DNA of 16,662 bases from Caldisericota bacterium (lineage in GTDB: Bacteria > Caldisericota > Caldisericia > Cryosericales > Cryosericaceae), in assembly GCA_026390215.1 (NCBI GenBank), contig JAPLGJ010000160.1:1-16662 (forward strand). The letters are read 5' to 3'. Made by a program: the position numbers and the translations under genes. The notes beneath the pieces are model-generated. The model was not told the origin of the DNA. It worked only from the letters and a program-made list of their open reading frames with translations, and made no database searches. This document shows positions 5,658-12,435 of the stretch, piece by piece. Positions within the stretch are counted from its first letter, which is position 1, and the number at the start of each line of letters is the position of its first letter.

Positions 5658-7805
5658 ATGTTGCAGAATGATGAGATAAAGACCGTTCACGGCAGTATTG
5701 CAGGCAAGCCTGTCACGTATGAGACTGGACGGCTGGCCAAGCAGGCTGGCGGAGCTGTTCTGGCGACCATGGGTGGCACTGTCGTGCTCGCCGCAGTCAC
5801 TGTCAGCAACAGCACAAAAGAAGGACTCGATTTCTTCCCCTTGACTGTCGACTATTTCGAAAAAATGTATGCGGCCGGGAAGATCCCGGGTGGATTCTAT
5901 AAGAGAGAAGGACGTCCCAGCGAGCGTGAGATTCTTCGTTCGCGGCTGATCGACCGGTCGATCCGGCCTCTGTTCCCCAAGCACTTCCGTCGGGAAGTGC
6001 AGGTCATCGTCTATGTGCTGTCTGCCGATGGAGAGAATTCGCCTGACGTGTTGGCCATCAACGCGGTATCGGCGGCGCTTCTTATCAGCAATGCTCCGTT
6101 CGTTGAAGCAGTCGCCGCAGTAAGGGTCGGCAAAGTCAATGGCGAACTTGTTTTCAACCCCTCCTCTGCTGCGATCGACGAGAGTGTCCTGGATCTTATC
6201 GTGTCTGGCACGGCCAATGGCATTCTCATGGTCGAATCCGGGGCCCGCGAGATCAGTGAAGCAGAGATGGTTGAGGCCTTGGTGCTGGCACAGGAACCGA
6301 TCAAGGAGACGTGCCGCATGGAGGAAGAACTTCGCGTCCAGGCTGGCAAGGAGAAGATCATTGTTCCTGAGCTGAAGCTCGATGCAGCCATTCAGAGCGA
6401 AGCTCATTCCATGATCGAGGAGCGTCTTCCCCTGGTGCTCAGGGACAAGGAGAAGCTGAAGAAGGAGAAGATCCTCGATGAATTCAAGGGTGAACTCGCC
6501 ACCGAACTCGTAGCGAAGTATCCCGAAAGTGGAATGGAGATCGGCGAGGTTCTTGACGCAGAGATCAAACATTTCATCCGGCATCGTGTCGTGACTGAAG
6601 GCGTGCGTATCGATGGTCGCACTCCCGAAGAGATTCGGCCGATCGGGGTCGATGTTGGCGTTCTTCCGATGAGTCATGGCTCGGGATTGTTTTCCCGGGG
6701 TCAGACTCAGGTCCTTTCGATTGTCACCCTCGGAGGCAAGAAAGAAGGTCAGTTGGTCGAAAGCCTCGAGGAGGAGGTTACCAAGCATTACATGCACTAC
6801 TACAATTTCCCTCCGTTCTCGGTGGGTGAGACCCGCCCTATGCGGGGACCTGGGCGTCGCGAGATCGGCCACGGCGCACTGGGAGAGAGGGCACTGCTTC
6901 CCGTCATTCCGGATGAGAGCGAGTTTCCATACTCGATTCGCGTTGTCTCCGAGGTGCTTGAGTCCAACGGTTCGACGTCGCAGGCTTCCATTTGCGGCAG
7001 TACCTTGGCACTGATGGATGCTGGAGTACCGATCACGGCGCCGGTTGCCGGCATCGCGATGGGTCTGATGAAAGAAGGCGACAAGAGTGTCATCCTGACC
7101 GACATCCAGGGAGCCGAAGATGCCAATGGCGACATGGACTTCAAGGTCGCGGGCACTGCAAGAGGCATCACGGCACTGCAGATGGACATCAAGATTCACG
7201 GCGTCGACAGCAGCCTGCTGTCTGCGGCTTTGGATCACGCCCGCACTGCACGTCTCTTCATTCTGGACAAGATGCTGTCGGTTCTTCCCGCTCCTCGTGG
7301 CGAAGTCAATCCGCTGGCTCCACGCATCTTCACGATGCACATTCCCGGAGACAAGATCGGCGCCCTCATCGGCCCCGGGGGCAAGGTCATCAAGAAGATC
7401 ATTGCCGATACTGGATGTGACATCGATATTGAGGATGATGGCTCAGTGTTCGTGACTGCTCCAGACGGGGCAAAGGGTCAGATTGCCATGGATGCGATCA
7501 ACGCGATTACCGAGGATATCGTTGTGGGCAAGGTCTACATGGGCAAGGTGACGGAGTTGCGCGACTTTGGCGCTTTCGTGGAGATAGCACCCGGCAAGTC
7601 CGGTCTGCTGCATGTCTCACAGATATCTGACTCGTATGTCAAGGACATCCATTCCGTGCTCAAGGTCGGCGAACAGATTCTGGTCAAGACACTGCCGCTC
7701 AAGGACGATGGCAAGATCTCTCTGACCCGCAAGGGCCTGACTGGCGGAAATGCCGACAAGACTTCTCCTGAGTCCCACGATGACCACCACCATGGTGATC
7801 AATAG
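5658..7805 (+). CDS. pnp: Polyribonucleotide nucleotidyltransferase (PNPase)
   Basis: PNPase degrades RNA 3' to 5' by phosphorolysis and can add tails. The 715-residue protein has the standard order: first RNase PH domain (about 12-145, with YEKMYAAGKIPGGFYKREGRPSE split over 70-95), the linking alpha domain (about 150-235), second catalytic RNase PH domain (about 320-460, including FSRGQTQVLS, RREIGHGALGERAL and the acidic ANGDMDFKVAGT), KH domain with IGPGGK (about 571-577), and an S1 domain from about residue 623 (GKVYMGKVTELRDFGAFVE). The C-terminus is a short His/Asp-rich tail, HDDHHHGDQ. The start is ATG 5658 with GGAG at 5651-5654. The final codons overlap the start of the M16 peptidase gene. 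Confidence 0.98.
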   Translation: MLQNDEIKTVHGSIAGKPVTYETGRLAKQAGGAVLATMGGTVVLAAVTVSNSTKEGLDFFPLTVDYFEKMYAAGKIPGGFYKREGRPSEREILRSRLIDRSIRPLFPKHFRREVQVIVYVLSADGENSPDVLAINAVSAALLISNAPFVEAVAAVRVGKVNGELVFNPSSAAIDESVLDLIVSGTANGILMVESGAREISEAEMVEALVLAQEPIKETCRMEEELRVQAGKEKIIVPELKLDAAIQSEAHSMIEERLPLVLRDKEKLKKEKILDEFKGELATELVAKYPESGMEIGEVLDAEIKHFIRHRVVTEGVRIDGRTPEEIRPIGVDVGVLPMSHGSGLFSRGQTQVLSIVTLGGKKEGQLVESLEEEVTKHYMHYYNFPPFSVGETRPMRGPGRREIGHGALGERALLPVIPDESEFPYSIRVVSEVLESNGSTSQASICGSTLALMDAGVPITAPVAGIAMGLMKEGDKSVILTDIQGAEDANGDMDFKVAGTARGITALQMDIKIHGVDSSLLSAALDHARTARLFILDKMLSVLPAPRGEVNPLAPRIFTMHIPGDKIGALIGPGGKVIKKIIADTGCDIDIEDDGSVFVTAPDGAKGQIAMDAINAITEDIVVGKVYMGKVTELRDFGAFVEIAPGKSGLLHVSQISDSYVKDIHSVLKVGEQILVKTLPLKDDGKISLTRKGLTGGNADKTSPESHDDHHHGDQ

Positions 7806-9045
7806 CGGAGAGCGCAAACCGGAAGTCATTACACTCAGCAACGGCATCCGCGTCGTTTTCGACGTCGACAAAGGGCACCCGACTGCAGCGGTCGGGGCCC
7901 TTGTTGCTAGTGGCTCCCGGTTTGAGGATGACCACACACATGGGTTGAGTCATTTCATGGAGCACATCTTATTCAAAGGCACAGAGCATCGAACCTCGCT
8001 CGAGATTTCGTCGGCTATTGAGAATGTGGGCGGCGAACTGAATGCATTCACTGATACCCAGTACACCATGTTCTACATGCGCGTTCCGGCAATTCACATG
8101 CCTCTCGCGCTCGACGTGCTTTCCGACATCCTTCTGCATCCCTCGTTTGAACTGGCAGCCATCGAACTTGAGCGCAAGGTCATCGAACAGGAAATCTACT
8201 CATTTGAGGACAGTCCCGACGACGTCGTCACGGATGAGCTTCTCAAAGGGGTCTATGGAAGCGACCCCGTTGCGTCAAATCCGCTGGGAACCGTAGAGTC
8301 AGTGCGTTCCTTCAGGCGGAGCGACTTCGTCGACTACTTCCATAAGCATTTTTCTGCTCCGGACATCGTTCTTTCACTTGCGGGGGACATCGATGTCGAC
8401 GCATCGGCACGTTTTCTCGAGGATTCCTTTGGGCGGCTTGCGAGAGGACCAGGCAGAGTCGAGTGGGGAATCCCCACCCGGGCCGCTGTTCGCAGAGAGA
8501 CAGAGCGACCGACGGAGCAGGTCTATCTGGCGATGGCACTACCCGGCTTCGCTCAGTATTCGAAGCACGGGTCGATTCTGAATCTGGTGTCCAGCATCTT
8601 CGGTGGCAATATGTCGAGTCGCCTGTTTCAGAGGGCCCGCGAGAAGGAGGCTCTTGTCTATAGCATTGGCTCTTTTCCCGTGGCCTTCAGCAATACTGGA
8701 CTGCTGGGCGTTTCAGCCGAGAGTTCCCCCGAAAATGCTTTGCGTGTCCAGCAGGTCATCCGCGAGGAGATCGAGAACATGCGGCGTGACAAGATCAGTA
8801 TGGCCGAGCTTCAGCATGCCAAGGAGACTGTTCTCGGCGGATTCCTGCTTTCACTGGAGTCTTTCTTCCGTCGTATGCACCGAAACGCGTCCGAGCTATA
8901 CATGAGAGACCGGATACGGACGGTCGCGGACGTCACCGAACAGGTCAACTCGATCACGCTTGGTGAAGCATTGAGCGTCATCGATGACGTTTTTGACATC
9001 TCCCAGCTGGCGGTCTCGATTGTCCATGGACCCGACAAGCATTGA
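7780..9045 (+). CDS. M16 family zinc metallopeptidase (processing-peptidase-like)
   Basis: A 421-residue M16B-type peptidase related to the mitochondrial processing peptidase beta subunit and the PqqF/L group. The inverted zinc motif HxxEH is HFMEH at residues 58-62, within GLSHFMEHILFKGT, and the third zinc ligand Glu138 lies at the family's spacing, in VIEQEIYSFEDSPDD. The second, inactive-type domain follows (GNMSSRLFQRAREKEALVYSIGSF near 270-295). No signal peptide is visible. The native substrate is unknown; the gene follows pnp in many Gram-positive bacteria. Start codons at 7750, 7780 and 7792 all lie within the end of pnp, and none has a strong ribosome site; 7780 is a compromise. It overlaps dut by 20 nt. 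Confidence 0.92.
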   Translation: MTTTMVINSGERKPEVITLSNGIRVVFDVDKGHPTAAVGALVASGSRFEDDHTHGLSHFMEHILFKGTEHRTSLEISSAIENVGGELNAFTDTQYTMFYMRVPAIHMPLALDVLSDILLHPSFELAAIELERKVIEQEIYSFEDSPDDVVTDELLKGVYGSDPVASNPLGTVESVRSFRRSDFVDYFHKHFSAPDIVLSLAGDIDVDASARFLEDSFGRLARGPGRVEWGIPTRAAVRRETERPTEQVYLAMALPGFAQYSKHGSILNLVSSIFGGNMSSRLFQRAREKEALVYSIGSFPVAFSNTGLLGVSAESSPENALRVQQVIREEIENMRRDKISMAELQHAKETVLGGFLLSLESFFRRMHRNASELYMRDRIRTVADVTEQVNSITLGEALSVIDDVFDISQLAVSIVHGPDKH

Positions 9046-9604
9046 ATGGCGCGTAGGCGTTCACAGGCTGTCTTCTCGCGCGGGACAGCTGGCGCGTGCA
9101 ACATCAGGATCGTCCGGCTACGATCTTGCAAGTGCAGAAGACGAGGAGCTGACCATTCTGCCTGGCGCGGTCGCTCTGGTGCGGACGGGGTTGGCGCTTG
9201 AGTTGCCTCCTGGCCTCGAGGGACAGGTTCGCAGTCGTTCCGGCTTGGCAGCCAGAAACGGCGTATTCGTTCTTAACTCCCCGGGCACCATCGACAGCGA
9301 CTATCGTGGTGAAGTGAAGGTTGTGCTGGCGAACTTCGGCAAGGGGCCCTTTTCGGTGTTCCCGGGAGATCGTATCGCACAGCTAGTGTTCATACGGGTC
9401 CCGAATGTCTGCCTCGTGGCCGTCGACGAATTGGCACCGACAGGGAGGGGAGCTGGTGGCTTTGGGTCCTCAGGAAACACGCCCATCGAGAGCACCCCTC
9501 AGAAGCACCCCCCGTATTGCAGGAACGTCCCAGGGGGCAGTGAGGAAACATGCAGAACACCCTTGGATGAAGAAACATCCTCGGGCTCGGGGGCATCGGA
9601 CTAA
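9026..9604 (+). CDS. dut: dUTP diphosphatase with C-terminal extension
   Basis: Trimeric dUTPase converts dUTP to dUMP and pyrophosphate, keeping uracil out of DNA and feeding dTMP synthesis. All five motifs are present in order: SSGYDLASAED, RSRSGLA, the catalytic-Asp motif GTIDSDYRGEVKV, GDRIAQLVF, and the closing arm RGAGGFGSSG, which ends at residue 150. A normal enzyme stops here. This frame continues for 42 more residues of Pro/Ser/Glu-rich, low-pattern sequence containing two Cys. The start is ATG 9026, giving MDPTSIEWRVGVHRL; its ribosome site is weak and it lies inside the M16 gene, suggesting translational coupling. The stop is one base before the next gene, a uracil-DNA glycosylase. 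Confidence 0.95.
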   Translation: MDPTSIEWRVGVHRLSSRAGQLARATSGSSGYDLASAEDEELTILPGAVALVRTGLALELPPGLEGQVRSRSGLAARNGVFVLNSPGTIDSDYRGEVKVVLANFGKGPFSVFPGDRIAQLVFIRVPNVCLVAVDELAPTGRGAGGFGSSGNTPIESTPQKHPPYCRNVPGGSEETCRTPLDEETSSGSGASD

Positions 9605-9605
9605 C

Positions 9606-10187
9606 ATGTTCGGGCGGTCTGACATGAAAGAGACTCTCCTGGCCTCAATTGCCGAGGAAGTCGCGTCCTGTCAGAAGTGCAAGCTTGGAGCCACCCGAAC
9701 GAAGGCCGTCCCAGGCGTCGGATCGGCCCACGCCCAGATCTGTTTTGTGGGCGAAGGCCCGGGACGTGAGGAAGACTTGTCGGGCATCCCATTCGTCGGC
9801 CAGGCGGGGCGTTTGCTGGACAGGATCCTAATAGCCGAGGGGCTGAGCCGCAGAGAGTGCTACATCTGCAATATCGTCAAGTGCAGGCCGCCAAACAACC
9901 GTGTGCCGGAGCCTTCCGAGGTCTCGGCCTGTTCGCTCTACCTGTATGCGCAGCTGGCCGTGGTGGAGCCGGAGGTCATCTGCTTGCTGGGCAATACAGC
10001 ATTGCGCTTCTTCTTCGGAGAGCAATACTCCATCGGGCAGGTGCGTGGCACGATTCTGGTCAAGGATGAACAGCGATTCATGCCAATATATCACCCGGCG
10101 GCTGCTCTACGGAATCCTCAGTATGTGCAGGTCATCCAGAATGACCTGCGAAAACTTGCTGCCCTCATTCGGCGGACGGCAGACTAA
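9606..10187 (+). CDS. Type 4 (Fe-S) uracil-DNA glycosylase
   Basis: This enzyme excises uracil from DNA and carries a 4Fe-4S cluster. In the 193-residue frame the four expected cysteines are C22 and C25 (CQKC) and C93 and C109 (KCRPPNNRVPEPSEVSAC). Motif A is GEGPGREEDLSGIPFVGQAG (49-68) and motif B is HPAAAL starting at His163, both characteristic of the thermophile-type UDG family 4. The region LLGNTALRFFFG also matches the family. ATG 9606 and ATG 9624 are both plausible; 9606 is used because it directly follows the dut stop. A longer open frame back to 9405 runs through dut and is rejected. The pairing with dut groups two uracil-avoidance enzymes in one operon. Confidence 0.93.
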   Translation: MFGRSDMKETLLASIAEEVASCQKCKLGATRTKAVPGVGSAHAQICFVGEGPGREEDLSGIPFVGQAGRLLDRILIAEGLSRRECYICNIVKCRPPNNRVPEPSEVSACSLYLYAQLAVVEPEVICLLGNTALRFFFGEQYSIGQVRGTILVKDEQRFMPIYHPAAALRNPQYVQVIQNDLRKLAALIRRTAD

Positions 10188-10302
10188 GCTCGCGCCGGCT
10201 TCAGAAGAGAAAGCTGCCAATCGTGGACGGGGAGCACGCTCTTGCGGCCCTCTGGACCATGGGCTATCCCTTAATCGAATCCAGGGAATGATCGATGGAG
10301 GA

Positions 10303-10734
10303 CTACTTGCACAGTCCTACGAACTCGGTCAGCACAGCCACAAGGTAATCGGCTGAACCGGGCTTCATACTCTTTGTAACCTCCTGCACGCTCCGGACAC
10401 GCTGTCGGATGACTTTCCGAATGATTGACGCTCCCTGCTTCGTGCACTTCAGGACGACCTGCCTCTTGTCCACCAGGTTCTGTGTCTTGGTGACGTAGGT
10501 GAGTTCGACGAGGCGATCGACCATCTCTGAGACCGTGGATGCAGCGAGGCCCGTAAGGTGCGTGAGGTCTTTGACATTGATGGCCTCACCGAAGTAGACA
10601 AGTTGCAGCACCTGGAATTGCGGCAGTGTGATTCTGACGCTCGAGAGTGCATCGCGGCCCTTCTTCTTGATCCAGTATGAGATGTCGCGCAGCAGGGACT
10701 CTAGTTCGGCAGTCGTCTCCCTCACAGTTTCCAC
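10303..10734 (-). CDS. MarR-family transcriptional regulator
   Basis: A 143-residue protein with the winged helix-turn-helix layout of MarR. A helical N-terminus leads to LPQFQVLQLVYFGEAINVKDLTHLTGLAASTVSEMVDRLVELTYV, where INVKDLTHLTGLAASTVSEMVDRL is the recognition helix-turn-helix (about residues 52-75). The wing follows, with the basic VDKRQVVLKCTKQG (about 87-101), then a dimerising C-terminal helix. The start is GTG 10734 with GGAGGGG just upstream at close spacing; a second GTG at 10725 is possible. It is downstream of ndk by 33 nt and probably co-transcribed with it. The ligand and target are unknown; no clear operator was found in this gap. The short 6-bp inverted repeat over its stop codon (10299-10318) lacks a T-tract. 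Confidence 0.9.
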   Translation of the reverse strand: METVRETTAELESLLRDISYWIKKKGRDALSSVRITLPQFQVLQLVYFGEAINVKDLTHLTGLAASTVSEMVDRLVELTYVTKTQNLVDKRQVVLKCTKQGASIIRKVIRQRVRSVQEVTKSMKPGSADYLVAVLTEFVGLCK

Positions 10735-10767
10735 ACCCCTCCAGCGTTGATTGTTGATTCCAGGCGT

Positions 10768-11205
10768 CTAGTTATGGACCGTTCCGAGAGTCGTGCGAGA
10801 ATCCCCAAAGACAAGTGCCAACTCTCGTTCCGCGTCGGTTGGGGATGCGGACGCGTGGACCACATTCTCGGTCAGTTGAATGGAGAAGTCTGCTCGAATG
10901 GTTCCGGGCAGTCGTTCTTCGGGTCTGGTTGCCCCGATCGCCGTTCGAACAAGCGCTATTGCGTTGGGCGACTCGACCTCAAGGGCCACGACGGGGCCCG
11001 ATGTCATGAAGGACAGCAGTGCGGCAAAGTAGTCGCGTCCATTGTGTTCAGCATAGAAGATGCGCGCGAATGCGTCGTCCATGCGAAACATCCGCATGTT
11101 CGAGATCTCAAGACCCTTCTGCTCGATGCGGGTAATGATCAGACCGACGAGACTGCGGCGTACGCCATCCGGTTTCACCATCAGGAGTGTTCGCTCACTA
11201 ATCAC
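10768..11205 (-). CDS. ndk: Nucleoside diphosphate kinase
   Basis: NDK balances nucleoside triphosphate pools through a phospho-histidine. The 145-residue product starts MISERTLLMVKPDGVRRSLVG and carries IGATRPEERLPGTIRADFS and the active-site segment NVVHASASPTDAERELALVF, with His117. All are standard and full length. The start is GTG 11205, preceded by GGAGG with an 8-base gap; a frame open from 11331 runs over the predicted promoter and lacks NDK similarity before the chosen start, so the long form is rejected. It is transcribed leftwards with marR downstream and is divergent from the PLD-like gene. Confidence 0.96.
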   Translation of the reverse strand: MISERTLLMVKPDGVRRSLVGLIITRIEQKGLEISNMRMFRMDDAFARIFYAEHNGRDYFAALLSFMTSGPVVALEVESPNAIALVRTAIGATRPEERLPGTIRADFSIQLTENVVHASASPTDAERELALVFGDSRTTLGTVHN

Positions 11206-11213
11206 TTCGATTA

Positions 11214-11218
11214 CCTCC
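11214..11218 (-). promoter_or_regulatory. Ribosome binding site fixing the ndk GTG start
   Basis: GGAGG on the minus strand lies 8 nt before GTG 11205. It decides between that start and the longer open frame beginning at 11331. Confidence 0.8.
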
Positions 11219-11271
11219 AGACAGAGCTGTTCGTGCAGGATTGAGGGCAGAATCGCTTCGCTTCCCTTCCA

Positions 11272-11299
11272 ATTGTAGCTAGTTCTCCTTGCTTCGCAA
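11272..11299 (-). promoter_or_regulatory. ndk-marR promoter
   Basis: On the minus strand TTGCGA (11294-11299), a 16-bp spacer and TACAAT (11272-11277) predict initiation near 11265 and a leader of about 60 nt. The -10 is identical to that of rpsO. It is back-to-back with the PLD promoter. Confidence 0.5.
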
Positions 11300-11331
11300 C
11301 GTCTCTCCAACGCGGCAGCCAACCGGCTCAC

Positions 11332-11359
11332 TTGTCAGGAGCTGCCAGGCTGATATCAT
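11332..11359 (+). promoter_or_regulatory. Promoter of the PLD-like gene, predicted leaderless
   Basis: TTGTCA (11332-11337), a 16-bp spacer and TATCAT (11354-11359) match consensus at five of six positions each. The -10 ends six bases before ATG 11366, so initiation is expected on the A of the start codon. The only AGGAG (11337-11341) is 24 nt upstream, too far to serve as a ribosome site. Confidence 0.6.
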
Positions 11360-11365
11360 GTAGAA

Positions 11366-12373
11366 ATGCCAGGAAAAGGGATTCCGCGGTTTACCGTACT
11401 TGTCGCACTGCTGCTGGTGGTCGCTTTGGGGCTCGGCTGGATGGGGTTGCGAGGCAGCGCGCCTGCTTCTGCCGTCCCCGCCGTACCTTTGGGAGCGCAG
11501 GCCCTTTGTGTCGTGACTCCCAGTGAAGAAGCGCGGGATCTTGTGGTGAACGACATTCTGACCGCGCGCAAGTCGGTGCTGGTGGAGTGCTATCTTATTT
11601 CTGACCCTGCCATTGTCCAGGCGTTGAAGTCTGCCAGACTGCGCGGATGTGACGTGCGCGTCATCATGGAGGAGGCGCCGTTTGGGGGTTTCTCCATGAA
11701 CCAGACGGTTCGCAACGAGCTCAGAAGCTCCGGTGTCGACGCAGGCTGGGGCAACAGGGTCTACTCGTTCACTCACGCCAAGTACATCGTCATCGACGAG
11801 GTGGTTGCCTGGATCATGACGGCCAATCTGAGCAAGAGCGCCTTCGACAAGAACCGCGAGATCCTGATCCGGACTTCCAGCCAGGGGACAGTACAAGATC
11901 TCGTGCGCATCTTCTGGGCAGATCGACGGCGGAATCCGTGTGCTGCCGGGTCGCTTGTCGTCAGCCCCGTGAATGCTCGCCAACGCCTGCTTGACATGCT
12001 GAGAGGATCAACCCGAAGTGTGGACATCGTGAGCGAAGTGTTCGACGACGAGGAGACATCCAGGCTCCTGCAGGGTCTCGCTCAGCGAGGTGTCGCCGTA
12101 CGGCTGCTGGTAGCGGCACCTGAGAGAATTGCTGTCAATGCTGTTGCGAGGTCGGAACTGGAAGGAACGGGCGTCGCTGTTCGATATCTCGAGTCTCCGT
12201 ATCTTCACGCGAAGTATGTCGTGGTGGACGGACGCGTGGCCTATGTCGGGTCACACAATCTTACCGCCGGCTCGCTCGACGAGAACCGTGAAGTCGGCGT
12301 CATAACGGACGACAGCACGGTCATCTCAACGCTCGATACGTCCTTCGCGGGTGATTGGGACTCTGGCAGATAG
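11366..12373 (+). CDS. Membrane-anchored or exported phospholipase D-like protein, two HKD motifs
   Basis: A 335-residue protein beginning with a basic stretch and a hydrophobic segment (about residues 9-28, FTVLVALLLVVALGLGWMGL), followed by an Ala/Pro/Ser-rich linker. This is a signal anchor or signal peptide, so the catalytic part should lie outside the membrane. Two PLD domains follow. The first HKD is HAKYIVID (His137, Lys139, Asp144) but has MTANL where GSxN is usual. The second is canonical, HAKYVVVD (His281, Lys283, Asp288) with GSHNLTAGSLDENRE. Family members cleave phosphodiesters in lipids or nucleic acids through a phospho-His intermediate; the length and short domains resemble the bacterial Nuc/cardiolipin-synthase-like group, and the substrate cannot be told. 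The start is ATG 11366; an in-frame TGA lies five codons upstream. Confidence 0.85.
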   Translation: MPGKGIPRFTVLVALLLVVALGLGWMGLRGSAPASAVPAVPLGAQALCVVTPSEEARDLVVNDILTARKSVLVECYLISDPAIVQALKSARLRGCDVRVIMEEAPFGGFSMNQTVRNELRSSGVDAGWGNRVYSFTHAKYIVIDEVVAWIMTANLSKSAFDKNREILIRTSSQGTVQDLVRIFWADRRRNPCAAGSLVVSPVNARQRLLDMLRGSTRSVDIVSEVFDDEETSRLLQGLAQRGVAVRLLVAAPERIAVNAVARSELEGTGVAVRYLESPYLHAKYVVVDGRVAYVGSHNLTAGSLDENREVGVITDDSTVISTLDTSFAGDWDSGR

Positions 12374-12400
12374 AGAAACGCCCCGCAGCAGTGCAGGGCG
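12374..12400 (-). terminator. Hairpin terminator for the rubredoxin-flavoprotein operon
   Basis: CGCCCCGC (12379-12386) and GCAGGGCG (12393-12400) form an 8-bp stem with one mismatch and a 6-nt loop. Read on the minus strand it is followed by TTTCT (12378-12374), giving a modest T-tract. It lies between two convergent genes. The plus-strand side has no T-run, so it should work better for the leftward operon. Confidence 0.5.
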
Positions 12401-12435
12401 CATGGTATCACTAGTTGTTCAGTCGCTCGCGAATC

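Noticed and set aside
5619..7340. Minus-strand open frame of 573 codons opposite pnp
   Set aside because: It lies fully antisense to an unmistakable PNPase gene, has no recognisable motif or ribosome site, and is the long shadow frame expected from a GC-rich coding region.
10188..10302. Possible gene or terminator between the UDG gene and marR
   Set aside because: There is no open frame with a ribosome site and only weak 4-6 bp inverted repeats without T-runs.
10747..11244. Plus-strand open frame opposite ndk
   Set aside because: ndk on the minus strand has full-length family motifs and a good ribosome site; the plus frame has neither.
11206..11331. N-terminal extension of ndk
   Set aside because: The added 42 residues are unlike NDK and include the predicted promoter; GGAGG marks GTG 11205.
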